A stretch of 64,000 nt of DNA from Taxillus chinensis (Eukaryota > Streptophyta > Magnoliopsida > Santalales > Loranthaceae): assembly GCA_023512835.1 (NCBI GenBank), contig CM042087.1, forward strand, positions 13,362,853 to 13,426,852, given 5' to 3'. A program made the position numbers and the translations under genes. Shown in pieces: positions 21,310 through 32,540 of the stretch. Positions within the stretch are counted from its first letter, which is position 1, and each line of letters starts with the position of its first letter. Below the pieces are notes generated by a model. The model had not been told where the DNA came from, ran no database searches, and saw only the letters and a program-made list of their open reading frames with translations.

Positions 21310-22454
21310 TGTCACGCCCCGGATTTCCAACCCGAGGAAACCGGTACGTGACTCCCCTTTTACCCACACGGAGGGCAAAGGGGTTAGGATACAAACCAAC
21401 AATATCACATTTTAAACATCCACAACATTCAAGAAAGTAATGTTCATAAAAGCAATCCAAACCAGTTTATTACAACAAATCCTTTCCAATCCCATCCCCA
21501 CTAGGGTTACATCAATTCCCATAAGAAAAACAAAACATAAATGGAAGAGAGTAAAAATAATTATGGTCTTCCACCTTGGTGTATCCACCTAACGCCTGTA
21601 AGTCCCTGGAAAACAAGCAAACACAGTAGGAGGGGTGAGCAACCACAGCTCAGTAGGGATCAAGTCTCCCCAACCCTTCCCATGCTCCTAGCAGCTACAT
21701 GCATGTGCACAGGTGTAGTGACGTGACAGTATTAGGAAAAGAAAATAAGACATCACACAAGTGGGCGTAACCCCAGCCCTAGCCACACTGGCTAACAAAA
21801 CACATCTCAAGCAAGTAGTTTAACCGCCTCTTCAGGCCACTGATTTAACCGCCTCTCAGGCAAAGTAGTTTAACCGCCTCTTCAGGCCCGGTTTAACCGC
21901 CTCTCAGGCAAAGTAGTTTAACCGCCTCTTCAGGCCAGAAAGCACAATCATGCACACAACACGCACCACAATCACTCAAGCATAAAACCAAACACTTGGT
22001 GTGCACCCGTTCACGTGCACCAACCCGATCATTCAGGCAATAGAACAAACACCCAGCATGCATACTTACACCGAATCACAAGTCCAACCACACAGGCATT
22101 TTATCAAACATGTACTAGGTATATACACACAGCAATATTCACATAGGCATTTCATCAAACATGTGACATGCACCAACCACCCAACAGCAGAATCACACCA
22201 GAATGCCATTGAAGGCCAACATCCATATAGGAGATCACACCTATATGGATTACATATATATATATATATAACAGATATAACTCATAATCTGCCCCAGAAC
22301 CCTAGGACAGAGGAGGATTTAGGAAGAACAGAACCCCTACCTCAAGTAGGACGCAACAACACGGCAATAGTCTGATCCCACGCCGAACGCCGTCCACCCA
22401 CGAGAATCTGACCACCCACGCAAGACGCCCGGGCGCAACCAGGAGCTCTCCTTC

Positions 22455-22491
<37 letters not shown>

Positions 22492-22562
22492 GACGGCTGG
22501 TGGAGCAACAAACCCTAAACCTAAAACAGAGGGGCTTCTCCTCCTTATATAGACAACACAAC

Positions 22563-22621
22563 ATCAAAACGACGTAGTTTTGATTAAGTGAATCCCAGCA
22601 TCAAAACGACGTAGTTTTGAT
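22563..22621. promoter_or_regulatory. ACGT-core palindromes, Tekay-2 3' LTR
   Basis: ATCAAAACGACG then TAGTTTTGAT, twice (22563-22584, 22600-22621), just upstream of the minus-strand TATA box at 22545-22551. Confidence 0.65.
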
Positions 22622-22752
22622 GGAACAAGCTATGACCTTTCCACATCCATACACACCAAAATATGCACAATTCCAACATGGTCCTTTGAGAAAAGATGAT
22701 TAGAATGACAAAACCATGGTAACCATGCAAAAACATGCCTACACGCCAATTT

Positions 22753-22778
22753 GCACGTGAATTCCCCAATTCACGTGC
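22753..22778. repeat. Hairpin module, Tekay-2 3' LTR
   Basis: Perfect 11-bp arms GCACGTGAATT and AATTCACGTGC round CCCC (GGGG in element orientation). In the 5' LTR (30008-30033) the loop is TCCT and the arms are unchanged. Confidence 0.8.
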
Positions 22779-23054
22779 AACTCCAAATGCACTCCAAATG
22801 CGCTCAAACTTCACCCCTAGCCTCCTTGCATCATGTAGAAGACAACCACACTTGCACGTGAATTGGACCCATTTCACGTGCACCTCACATACACGTCCGT
22901 TTGGCCTGAAACTTCTGTGGTAGATAGAGGACATCATTCTAAGCATCTTTCCTTTTGCACGTGAATTCATTGGAGTCCATTCACTAGGTCAAAATCTAGA
23001 AAAACTCTACTCAGAAGGCAAAACTGTGACTAACTCAAGGTACGGGTCCTTACA

Positions 23055-23068
23055 TCCTCTCCCCCTTA
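23055..23068 (-). other. Tekay-2 polypurine tract
   Basis: On the minus strand AAGGGGGAGAGGA abuts the 3' LTR start TGTAAGG. Confidence 0.88.
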
Positions 23069-23413
23069 AGACTTTTCGTCCTCGAAAAGAAATGACATAC
23101 AAGGAAAACAAACACAAGCTACCCATTTGCCACCCGGCAAGCCACCACACCCAAATGGGTCATACACCGCACACAGCACATAACAGCACATAACAAAGTA
23201 CCACCGTAATCCATAACCACAATAATGCATATAACACGTATCCGCATGTCACAAATACACATCTCAAAACACATCACAAATAAGAACACATGTCTAAAAG
23301 ACAATACAAATACACCAAATCGTACACACTAATACAAGAAAACACATCACTGTCCCTTGGCCAACAGCCACCTCCCATGCTTAAGATTGTTCGCCCTCGA
23401 ACAAGTTTGGGTG

Positions 23414-24197
23414 CTACTCACGCATCACGGACTCACGTTCCCATGTCTCCTCCTCAATGCCACGGTGCTGCCACAGCACGCGAACCAAAGGAATAGCACG
23501 ACCACGCAAAAGCTTCTCTCGCCGATCTAGGATACGGATAGGGGCCTCAACAACGGACATGTCATCCTCAATGTCCAATGTCCCCCAATCGATTACATGT
23601 GTGGGGTCAGGGTGATACTTCCGCAACTGGGACACGTGAAACACGTTGTGCACTCGACTCAGCCCCGGTGGTAACGCTAACCGGTAGGCCACAGGCCCTA
23701 CACGATCCAGGAATCTCAAAAGGACCAATAAACCGCGGAGATAGCTTGGAACCTCGCCCAAACCGTCGATGTCCACGACGTGGAGAAACACGAAGAAACA
23801 CATGATCACCAACAGAAAACTCCAAAGGTCGCCGCCGCTGATCCGCATAAGATTTCTGCCGACTCTGAGCGGATAACAACCGCTGTCGAATCAACTTAAC
23901 CTTCTCGGTAGCCTCTTGAAACAACTGTGGTCCCAAGAGAGCTGTCTCCCCCACCTCGGTCCAACACAAACGTGATCGACACGGCCGCCCATACAACGCC
24001 TCAAAAGGAGCCATCCCAATGGATGCCTGATAACTGTTGTTGTAGGCAAACTCCACCAAAGGAAGGTGAGTCGCCCACGAACCCCCAAAATCTAACACAC
24101 AGGCCCGTAACATGTCCTCCAAAGTCTGATTCGTCCTCTCTGTCTGGCCATCAGTCTCAGGGTGAAAGGCTGTACTCAAGTGAAGCTTGATCCCCAT
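23414..24197 (-). pseudogene. Tekay-2 integrase C-terminal half and chromodomain, broken
   Basis: Frame 24197-23607 carries the integrase Glu region ([17 protein letters not shown]), then [27 protein letters not shown] and the linker [13 protein letters not shown] frameshift near 23710 moves to frame 23848-23414, with [20 protein letters not shown] and a chromodomain-like tail (PIRILDRREKLLRGRAIPLV, VLWQHRGIEEETWE). That tail is the module chromoviruses are thought to use to target heterochromatin. A TAG at 23414-23416 replaces the CAG of Tekay-3 and removes the last dozen or so residues. Confidence 0.85.
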
Positions 24198-24203
24198 AGC
24201 CTC

Positions 24204-24902
24204 CTACAAACCTGCCCAAAAACGGGAAGTGAACCTCGAATCCCGATCAGAGACAACCGATGATGGTACCCCATGCAGTCTCACAATCTCGTTCATGTAC
24301 AGCTGACTCAAGGTCCCAATAGAGTCCCGCTCGCGAACAGCCAGGAAATGGGCCGACTTGGTGAGTCGATCCACAATCACCCAAATCATATCTTTCCTCC
24401 CCGTGGTGGGTGGAAGACCAGTCACAAAATCCATCGCTATGTGGTCCCACTTCCACTCCGCTATGGGCAATGGCTGTAACATGCCCGCCGGCCGCTGATG
24501 CTCAGCCTTCACCTGCTGACACGTGAGGCACCGCGAAACAAAGGCAGCTACATCGCGTTTCATCCCAGGCCACCAAAAATGTGCCCGAAGCGCATGGTAC
24601 ATCTTCGTACCCCCTGGATGCACAACAACTCTAGATTGGTGAAACTCCCTCATCACCTCATCCCTGAGGGAAGAAGCCACTACCAACCGCCCCTGAAATG
24701 ACAACTCATGCTCAGGACCCTCTGTCCAGTCCTCTGATAGCTCCCCAGCCTCAATACGGGCACGGAGAACCTCACACTCAATGTCACCCAACTGTTCCTC
24801 CCGGACGCGCTGGTACAACTCAGGTACAATCACCAAAGGACTCAAGACTGTCCCACTATCATGAACAACAGGTTGCAGCTGCAACATGGCCAACTGCTCC
24901 AT
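24204..24902 (-). CDS. Tekay-2 integrase N-terminal half
   Basis: A 232-residue open stretch. It has an integrase zinc domain ([30 protein letters not shown]) and core motifs [15 protein letters not shown] (first Asp) and [16 protein letters not shown] (second Asp). It ends at a TAG (24204-24206) where Tekay-3 has CAG in GLQEAMG. The rest of the domain continues at 24197, so a single nonsense change separates the two halves. Confidence 0.87.
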   Translation of the reverse strand: MEQLAMLQLQPVVHDSGTVLSPLVIVPELYQRVREEQLGDIECEVLRARIEAGELSEDWTEGPEHELSFQGRLVVASSLRDEVMREFHQSRVVVHPGGTKMYHALRAHFWWPGMKRDVAAFVSRCLTCQQVKAEHQRPAGMLQPLPIAEWKWDHIAMDFVTGLPPTTGRKDMIWVIVDRLTKSAHFLAVRERDSIGTLSQLYMNEIVRLHGVPSSVVSDRDSRFTSRFWAGL

Positions 24903-26250
24903 CAGCTTTCACTCTCTCACGGCCACCTCAGCTTTCCCTTTTCTGCTCAACGCGTCAGCCACAACATTACCCTTGCTCGGGGTATAGGCAAGAGTAAAGT
25001 CAAAGGTCTGCAAATACTCCACCCATCTCCTTTGCCTCAAATTCAAGTCCTTCTGAGTAAAGATGTACTGAAGGCTCTTGTGATCTGAGAACACCACAAA
25101 CTTCTTGCCCAAGAGGTAATGCTGCCAACTCTTCAGGGCGAAGATGACAGCCGCTTACTCAAGGTCATGAGTAGGATAATTCTGCTCATGAGGCTTCAGC
25201 TGCCTTGACCCATAAGCCACCACACTGTGCTCCTGCATAAGCACACACCCCAAACCAACCCTGGATGCATCACAGTATACCTCATATGGAATATCCTCCC
25301 GAGGTAACCTCAACACCGGTGCAGTGGTCAAACGGGTTTTAAGAGTCTCAAACGCCTGCTGACACTTGTCAGTCCAATCAAACTTCACACCCTTTCGAGT
25401 CAACGCTGTCATAGGAGCTGCCAAACGGGAGAACCCCTCGACAAAACGACGATAGTACCCTGCCAAGCCAAGAAAACTACGGATCTCAAAAACGTTGGTT
25501 GGCCTCGCCCACGATGCCACGGCCTCAATCTTGGCTGGGTCCACCCTAACTCCCTCAGTGACACCACATGGCCAAGAAAGTGAACCTCCGCCAGCCAAAA
25601 CTCACACTTGCTAAACTTAGCAAACAGCTGCTGGTCCCTCAAGGTTTGCAACACTGTTGCCAAGTGCTCCACATGCTCCTTCTCGGTCTTGGAATACACC
25701 AAGATATCATCGATAAACACCACCACGAACGAGTCTAAATATGGGGCAAAGACTTGGTTCATCAAATGCATGAACATCGCTGGCGCATTAGTGAGCCCGA
25801 AAGGCATCACGACCCACTCATAATGCCCATACCTGCACCGAAAAGCCGTCTTAGGGATGTCCTCCTCCCTAACCCTGAGCTGGTGATACCCCGACCATAA
25901 ATCTATTTTGGAAAACCACTGGGCCCCACTCAATTGGTCAAACAAGTCATCTATCCGAGGCAACGGGTACTTATTCTTCACAGTCACTGAATTCAGCTTC
26001 CTGTAGTCGATGCAGAGACGAAGTGTGCCATCAGCCTTCTTAGCAAAGAGCACCGGAGCACCCCAAGGTGAGGTACTCGGTCTGTTATACCCTTGGCCCA
26101 CCAACTCCTCGATTTGCCTCTGCAGTTCCCTCAGCTCAGCTGGCCCCATACAATACGCTACTTGGGAAATCGGACCCGTCCCCGGCACCAACTCAATGGT
26201 GAACTCCACACCCCTCTTAGGTGGCAAACTCCTCAACTCCTCAGGAAAAA
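24903..26250 (-). pseudogene. Tekay-2 reverse transcriptase and RNase H, broken
   Basis: Frame 26236-25409 encodes RT fingers and palm ([45 protein letters not shown], catalytic [30 protein letters not shown]). A frameshift near 25565 shifts to frame 25598-25155 ([17 protein letters not shown], RNase H start [16 protein letters not shown]). A stop after DLE (about 25155) and frame 25112-24909 ([31 protein letters not shown]) complete RNase H. The order matches Tekay-1 and Tekay-3. Confidence 0.87.
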
Positions 26251-26254
26251 CATC

Positions 26255-27214
26255 CTAAAATTGGTCCACAACAGCGGGCCACACCCTCTTTTCCACCTTA
26301 CCCTTCTCAGCAAAGGTCAGGGCTGCCAACCTGTGGGTAATGGCACCCCGCTGGTCCATCATCGGCCCGGCCCGACTCGCCTCACAGTCCCACTCCCCCT
26401 GCAGGGTGCAAGAGGTCCCTGCAGGTGTCACGAAGGATACACGCTGCCGGTAATAGTCTATCTTGGCTTGGAAAGCCATAAGCAAATCCATACCCAAGAT
26501 CAGGTCAAAAGTACGCAAGGGCATCACTTGCAAGTCAAAACTCAGCTCCACCTCGCCTATGGTTAACACACAGTCACGACACACACGCCGTACCTCAATC
26601 ATGCCTCTCACCGGAGACTCCACAACTAGGGGCCTTCTGGCCTCCACACAAGCTAACCCTAAGCCATGAATAAGAAGCTCGGCAGCGAAGGAACACGATG
26701 CACCCGTATCAAAAAGAACAGAAGCTAACGTACGGGAAATCAAGAGGGTACCTCTAACCACCGATGGTCCTGCTCCACCCTCAGCTGGTGGGGGTGGTAG
26801 CTCAGCCTCCTCCTGGTACGTCGCCTCCAGTGCAAACACCCTTCCCTGGCCCGTGCCACTGGTTGGCTCACTCACTGGACGCTTCCCGCTAAGGTTGCCT
26901 TTAGCTTCAGTCTGCTGTCGCTCCGGCCTCCCCTGGGGTCGGGTCTGACTGGATCCTGCCTGGCTGGCCTGCCACTGATGAGCTGGTCTCTCAGCTGGTG
27001 CACGGAAGCTAGCATCACTCCTCACGCTGGATGCCATGCCCCCCGCTCTCCCCGTTGCCACTCCTGCAAACCCGGCGCAAATGGCCCTCTCGTCCACAGT
27101 TGTTGCATCGCCAGTCCTTATTGGGGCACTCTCCTTTGAAGTGACCCTGCTCTCCACAACAGTGACAGCTGCTAGGTAGACTCCCAGATGGACCACCCTA
27201 TCTTCTGCCGCCAA
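26255..27214 (-). CDS. Tekay-2 nucleocapsid end and protease
   Basis: A 319-residue open stretch, partly out of frame at its start: the first 45 residues are a shifted reading of the CCHC knuckles, which read correctly in another frame near 27190-27090 (CCGEQGHFKGEC, CNNCGREGH). In frame are the basic linker, then the protease with [14 protein letters not shown] (about 26690-26730) and [24 protein letters not shown] replaces the usual DWLM. The stop at 26255 falls just before the RT frame, where relatives read QDVFP. Confidence 0.8.
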   Translation of the reverse strand: MAAEDRVVHLGVYLAAVTVVESRVTSKESAPIRTGDATTVDERAICAGFAGVATGRAGGMASSVRSDASFRAPAERPAHQWQASQAGSSQTRPQGRPERQQTEAKGNLSGKRPVSEPTSGTGQGRVFALEATYQEEAELPPPPAEGGAGPSVVRGTLLISRTLASVLFDTGASCSFAAELLIHGLGLACVEARRPLVVESPVRGMIEVRRVCRDCVLTIGEVELSFDLQVMPLRTFDLILGMDLLMAFQAKIDYYRQRVSFVTPAGTSCTLQGEWDCEASRAGPMMDQRGAITHRLAALTFAEKGKVEKRVWPAVVDQF

Positions 27215-27357
27215 AGGTGAACCTCCCGGGGTTCACAGACGTCTGACCCCGACTGCGGAAAGAACTGCTATCCCTCTCCTCCGTCTTGAGCCTCTTGGAC
27301 CCTGCATCTCGATCATGCCCACTCTGCAACTGGCGACCCTGATGGGCTTGCCTCCCA

Positions 27358-28161
27358 TCATCCAGCTCTCTCGGCTATACGGGCTGTCTCCACAAGCCTC
27401 AGATAGTCCTCAAGCGTAGGATTGCCACCCTCGCTAAGGGCTGGCCTAAGGCCCAAAGTGAACTTGTGGGCCTTCAGGTCCTCCCTTGCCACAGTCTCAG
27501 GAGCAAACCTACTCAAGCTCCGGAACTCCCGCTCGTACTCAGGTACCGTCCTGGATCCCTGCTTCAAGCTGCCGAATTCTTCCCTCTTCTGCCATCTCAC
27601 TGATTCCGGGAAGAACTCATCATGGAAGAGTTGCAAGAACTCCTCCCAAAGCATGAGTTGCACCGCACGGCTCCCCGCAACACTCGTCCACCACTCCAAA
27701 GCATCCCCCTCCAGTGCCCGGGTGCCGGCCGCACCTTGTCCTCTTCCCGGGGCAGGAGAAAGGAGAATACATGCTCGATCTGCCTCAACCACTGCTCAGC
27801 TACCACAGGATCACCTTCCCCCTTGAATCGCGGAGGTTGTTCCTTTCGGAACCGTGTCACCACGTCATCCTCTGCACGAGTTGGTACACCACCCAGCGAA
27901 CTCTCACGCTCACGAGGTAGCTCTCCTACTGGTGGTGGTGGTGGTGGCACCACCGCCGTGCCTGCCATCTCACGGCGCACCTCCTCCCGAACGTCCGGCC
28001 GGAGTCCCTCCCGTAGCTCTCGTACCTCCAGCCGGATGCCTTCTTGTAGCCGTGCCGAATAATGCATGCCCTCCAATGGACGGTCCCGCACCCGGACCCT
28101 CATGGGCAGATGACTCATCAGCCACTGCCCCGGACGCACGTGTCACTCTCCTCGGCGGCAT
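27358..28161 (-). pseudogene. Tekay-2 gag (capsid region), broken
   Basis: Start ATG at 28161, directly after a conserved acceptor-like tract (TTACTTCGTGTAG). It opens MPPRRVTRASGAVADESSA. Then come RLEVRELREGLRPDV, VVTRFRKEQPPRFKGEGDPVV, QWLRQIEHVFSFLLPREEDKV and, in another frame, FHDEFFPESVRWQKREEFGS and EFRSLSRFAPETVAREDLKAH. Frame changes near 28070, 27740 and 27410 coincide with places where CAG/CTG in relatives is CGG/CCG or shortened here, so some breaks may be consensus errors. Confidence 0.8.
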
Positions 28162-28552
28162 TCTTACTACACGAAGTAAGAAGCACAACGTCAAAACAAT
28201 TATAATCTATTGCGTCACTACCTCTACCCCACTGATCAATTCCACTATCACATGACATTGCACACATACATTGCATCAATCACATTGCACAGTTCAGTAC
28301 ACATTGCCAAACAAATCAGAGTTACACATTTCACTTAATCATATGATCTTATCCACAGTTTAGCATACATTCACAGCAAATGCAACTAGTGCCCTAATGC
28401 CAATGCATGCAAATCCTACCACAAGACCGGACTACCCTAAGTACACCTTGGAGGCTCAAAGAGGACCATGTTGATCAGGCATGTCCCTCCAGGCTCCTCC
28501 AAAGGACTTAGGATAACCAGGTCCACCCACTACCCTAGGCTAACTAGACCAT
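28162..28552 (-). other. Tekay-2 leader
   Basis: Untranslated leader between PBS and gag, homologous to 16695-17143 and 38293-38688. It ends with the pyrimidine-rich tract TGTGCTTCTTACTTC and GTAG before the start codon. Confidence 0.75.
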
Positions 28553-28564
28553 GCTCTGATACCA
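28553..28564 (-). other. Primer binding site, Tekay-2
   Basis: The plus strand reads GCTCTGATACCA, so TGGTATCAGAGC on the element strand, 3 bp from the 5' LTR. Confidence 0.92.
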
Positions 28565-28567
28565 TAT

Positions 28568-29710
28568 TGTCACGCCCCGGATTTCCAACCCGAGGAAACC
28601 GGTACGTGACTCCCCTTTTACCCACACGGAGGGCAAAGGGGTTAGGATACAAACCAAGAATATCACATTTTAAACATCCACAACATTCAAGAAAGTAATG
28701 TTCATAAAAGCAATCCAAACCAGTTTATTACAACAAAATCCTTTCCAATCCATTCCCCACTGGGGTTACATCAATTCCCATAAGAAAAACAAAACATAAA
28801 TGGAAGAGAGTAAAAATAATTATGGTCTTCCACCTTAGTGTATCCACCTAACGCCTGTAAGTCCCTGGAAAACAAGCAAACACAGTAGGAGGGGTGAGCA
28901 ACCACAGCTCAGTAGGGATCAAGTCTCCCCAACCCTTCCCATGCTCCTAGCGGCTACATGCATGTGCACAGGTGTAGTGACGTGACAGTATTAGGAAAAG
29001 AAAATAAGACATCACACAAGTGGGCGTAACCCCAGCCCCAGCCACACTGGCTAACAAAACACATCTCAAGCAAGTAGTTTAACCGCCTCTTCAGGCCACT
29101 AATTTAACCGCCTCTCAGGCAAAGTAGTTTAACCGCCTCTTCAGGCCACTGGTTTAACCGCCTCTCAGGCAAAGTAGTTTAACCGCCTCTTCAGGCCAGA
29201 TAGCACAGTCATGCACACAACACGTACCACAGTCACTCAAGCATAAAACCAAACACTTGGTGTGCACCCATTCACAGTGCACCAACCCAGTCATTCAGGC
29301 AATAGAACAAACACCCAGCATGCATACTTACACCGAATCACAAGTCCAACCACACAGGCATTTTATCAAACATGTACTAGGCATATACACACAGCAATAT
29401 TCACATAGGCATTTCATCAAACATGTGACATGCACCAACCACCCAACAGCAGAATCACACCAGAATGCCATTGAAGGCCAACATCCATATAGGAGATCAC
29501 ACCTATATGGATTACGTATATGTATATAACAGATATAACCCATAATCTGCCCCAGAACCCTAGGACAGAGGAGGATTTAGGAAGAACAGAACCCCTACCT
29601 CAAGTAGGACGTAACAACATGGCAATAGTCTGATCCCACGCCGAACGCCGTCCACCCACGAGACTCTGACCACCCACGCAAGACGCCTGGCTGCAACCAG
29701 GAGCTCTCCT

Positions 29711-29744
<34 letters not shown>

Positions 29745-30309
29745 GCGACGGCTGGTGGAGCAACAAACCCTAAACCTAAAACAGAGGGGCTTCTCCTCCT
29801 TATATAGACAACACAACATCAAAACGACGTAGTTTTGATTAAGTGAATCCCAACATCAAAACGACGTAGTTTTGATGGAACAAGCTATGACCTTTCCACA
29901 TCCATACACACCAAAATATTCACAATTCCAACATGGTCCTTTGAGAAAAGATGATTAGAATGACAAAACCATGGTAACCATGCAAAAACATGCCTGCACG
30001 CCAATTTGCACGTGAATTTCCTAATTCACGTGCAACTCCAAATGCACTCCAAATGCGCTCAAACTTCACCCCTAGCCTCCTTGCATCATGTAGAAGATAA
30101 CCACACTTGCACGTGAATTGGACCCATTTCACGTGCACCTCACATACACGTCCGTTTGGCCTGAAACTTCTGTGGTAGATAGAGGAAATCATTCTAAGCA
30201 TCTTTCCTTTTGCACGTGAATTCATTGGAGTCCATTCACTAGGTCAAAATCTAAAAAAACTCTACTCAGAAGGCAAAACTGTGACTAACTCAAGGTACGG
30301 GTCCTTACA
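28568..30309 (-). repeat. Tekay-2 5' LTR (1742 bp)
   Basis: Element start TGTAAGGACCCGTACC at 30309. Hairpin 30008-30033, two ACGT palindromes near 29818-29875, TATA 29800-29806, CT run about 29715-29741, candidate intron 29598 down to 28865, tandem repeat 29077-29198. Confidence 0.92.
28865..29598 (-). other. Candidate leader intron in Tekay-2 5' LTR
   Basis: Element-strand donor TTGAG/GTAGGGG (29598) and acceptor TGTTTTCCAG/GGACTT (28865), 734 bp. The solo LTR gives 735 bp (60839-61573). Confidence 0.45.
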
Positions 30310-32540
30310 GTTACAATGCGAGGTGGGGCTAAAGGTTGGTCAGTAGTGGTAGCGGATGGTTTGGTAGGTGAGGCAGGCATAGTGTACCCAGCCGTACTTG
30401 GATGTGAAGTGGACGGGCCTGGCTGAGTGGAAGAGGATGGTTGGCAGGGAGCAGAAGGTTGCTTCTTCATGCGGCTCGCAATGGGAACATCATCATCATC
30501 ATCAGAATCTGAGATGACAGTGGTTCTGTGTGCGCGCTTTCTCCCTCACATGTAAGTAGCAGTAGGTTGAGAGTGACTCGGAGACGGTACGGCTGGCTGT
30601 GGAGTATCAACTGGTTGAGGTGCAGGTTGGTTGGATGCCTGTGGGAGTGTGTTTTTGACAGTTAGAGATATTTCACCACTGGCAAAACGATGACATTCAG
30701 ACAGAATAGCTCCCAAAGCTGTACTGAGTCCTTTGTATTGTCTCTGGTAAGCTCCCTTGAGGTCTTCACAGTGCTCCTCTAGATGTCTAAATCCATCTGT
30801 GGCCGCACTTGTGAGTGATGTCACTTCTTGCTACACCTTATCGAGGGTACGGTCTGATGATTCAACTTGCATTCGTACCTCTTCCATGCTGGACTCCATA
30901 GTAGACAGTCGTTCTTTAAAGGCTTGAGAAACTAATGTCTTAAGGATGCCAGAGGAGATTAGTTTCTCAATGACCTTGCTGGCCAGAAGATCTGCTTCTT
31001 CAGCCGTCAGAGAATGTGAGTGAGATGCAGCTGGTATTGGAATAGCCATTGGGATATTGGCTGCGTACTCCTCACTCACTTGAGTGGCCACCTGATGAAC
31101 GATATGTGCAGATGGTGTGGCTATCTCAGTCCTTTCCACACTCTCACGGACTTATGGGACAGCTCCCTGCATCAGAGTCACTGGCTGCAGCATCAGGAGT
31201 GTCTTCTTCTTCTGCTACCTCTTCTACCATAATGCCTACCACCTCAGCATCATGTGGAGTAGTTATGACAGGTGAGTCCACCATAATGGGAGATGGGGCA
31301 ACCATTGATATGGCTTCCATTGGGTCTCTACTGACAAGACCCTGCTCGACTAACAAATTAATCAGATGGTCTCTATCTACCATCTGTTTACCAAAAGCGA
31401 TCCATGCTTTTTGTAGATCAGCGGGGGTCATATGAGCCTTGGCATATTCCATATAAAACTCTTCTAGCTCAGACTCCCCAAGGGTGCTCAACAGTACAGG
31501 TGTAGTACCCCTATCCTCTGGGGTTTCCTGTGCTGGTGTCTGCACTCCAACCTGCAGGTTCTCTTACTTCGCAGATCCTTGGGCTGCTCGACAGTAGGGG
31601 TCTCCTCAGGTGCAGACTCAGTGGGGAGATGAGTTCTGGCAATGTTCTCCACCACTTCAGTTATATGTACTGTTGCGGCGGATGCAAAGGAGCCCCTAGA
31701 AGTCTATGAGACACGAACTGGCTGTCGTGGTATTCAAGCTGGGGCTCGTACAGAGCTGGCAGTGTCTCCTGCACTTCTTGCACCTGACTCAGTCCTCCTC
31801 ATCGACTTGATCTCTAGCCGACCATCCTCATAAATACTTTTAAATATGTATTTGGTCGGCAGTGGCACTGAGGGCCTGTTGTAGAATACGTCAGGGTGCA
31901 GAAACCTAAGGACTCTGGTGAGAAGAAGTCCAAAGTGTCCCTTCCATCTTTTGATCATGGAGTGTATCTGTGTTCCCTAGTCTACTCGTCTTCCCTGTAG
32001 AACACTGCACATGATCTTCATCTGCTCATGACTTGCAGAGTCATGAGCCGTCTTTTTACACAGCAAGCACTGTTCGGTAACTATGAGAGTTGCCAGTGCC
32101 TGACCGGAAAAGCCCATCTTCAGGGCTCCCCGACCTTGCTTTCTGGGATTGGAGTACCCAAGAAAAGACATACACTCCTCTCTGGAAAGACTAGGAAGAG
32201 GATCAAAGGTACCTTTTGGGAGTGGAAGTGCATCTCGGATTGTGTCAGCAGAGATACGAACCTCCACTCCGTGTACAGTTCCCACCAAGTCGTCTCCAGC
32301 GAATATCATGGTCTTGTACAATTCCGAGACATCTTCTATCAGTAACTCTTGCACCCCTTAGCAGACGGATGCAATGCCGGTTTTATCGAGGCGGTTTTTA
32401 AACTCGTCCAGCCAGCTGACTTTGGCGTCGCTTATGGCTTCCCAGTCGATGATGAATCCCGGGACGATGTTGCGTAGATCGTCGGCCATCGATGAGCTTG
32501 GTCCTGCCATTGAGCTTGTAGAGAGAGAAGGAGACACTCG
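30310..32540 (-). pseudogene. Athila-2 ORF3, N-terminal and middle part, broken
   Basis: Minus-strand reading region upstream of the Tekay-2 insertion. It probably starts with MAGPSSSMADD near 32511, with IIDWEAISDAKVSWLDEF. A stop near 32358 is followed by frame 32354-31977: LLIEDVSELYKTMIFAGDDLVGTVHGVEVRIS aligns with YYPAMLEFYKSIYVNEEDDEIIGEVQGVLISIS in Athila-1. Frame 31958-31734 has LLLTRVLRFLHPDVFYNRP. A helical glutamate-rich middle (31545-30831) and a proline-rich linker (30680-30320, ending LAPPRIVT) lead into the protease at 21309. The layout matches the Athila-1 ORF3. At least four stops or shifts break it. Confidence 0.68.

Larger units (their letters stand above)
21310..23054 (-). 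repeat. Tekay-2 3' LTR
   Basis: Plus-strand text starts TGTCACGCCCCGG and ends GGGTCCTTACA. It has a tandem repeat 21816-21938 (TTTAACCGCCTCTTCAGGCC and variants), (TA)n near 22255-22270, CT run 22457-22489, TATA 22545-22551, ACGT palindromes 22563-22584 and 22600-22621, and a hairpin 22753-22778. Confidence 0.92.
21310..30309 (-). mobile_element. Tekay-2: Ty3/gypsy chromovirus with both LTRs
   Basis: 5' LTR 28568-30309, PBS 28553-28564, gag from 28161, protease, RT, RNase H, integrase, chromodomain, PPT 23055-23068, 3' LTR 21310-23054. LTRs are 1742 and 1745 bp and differ at few positions where I compared them. The flanks GTTAT (21305-21309) and GTTAC (30310-30314) are an imperfect 5-bp target duplication. 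It is inserted in the Athila-2 ORF3. Confidence 0.93.

Noticed and set aside
22302..22567. Arg-Glu-rich ORFs (also 29560-29822, 37044-37294, 44288-44497, 61527-61766)
   Set aside because: They are translations of the CT/GA microsatellite in the LTR leader, repeated in every LTR.
20620..32540. Host Ulp1/ESD4-type SUMO protease gene
   Set aside because: The N-terminal block and layout match the Athila ORF3, there are several stops, and no host-gene exons are seen nearby.
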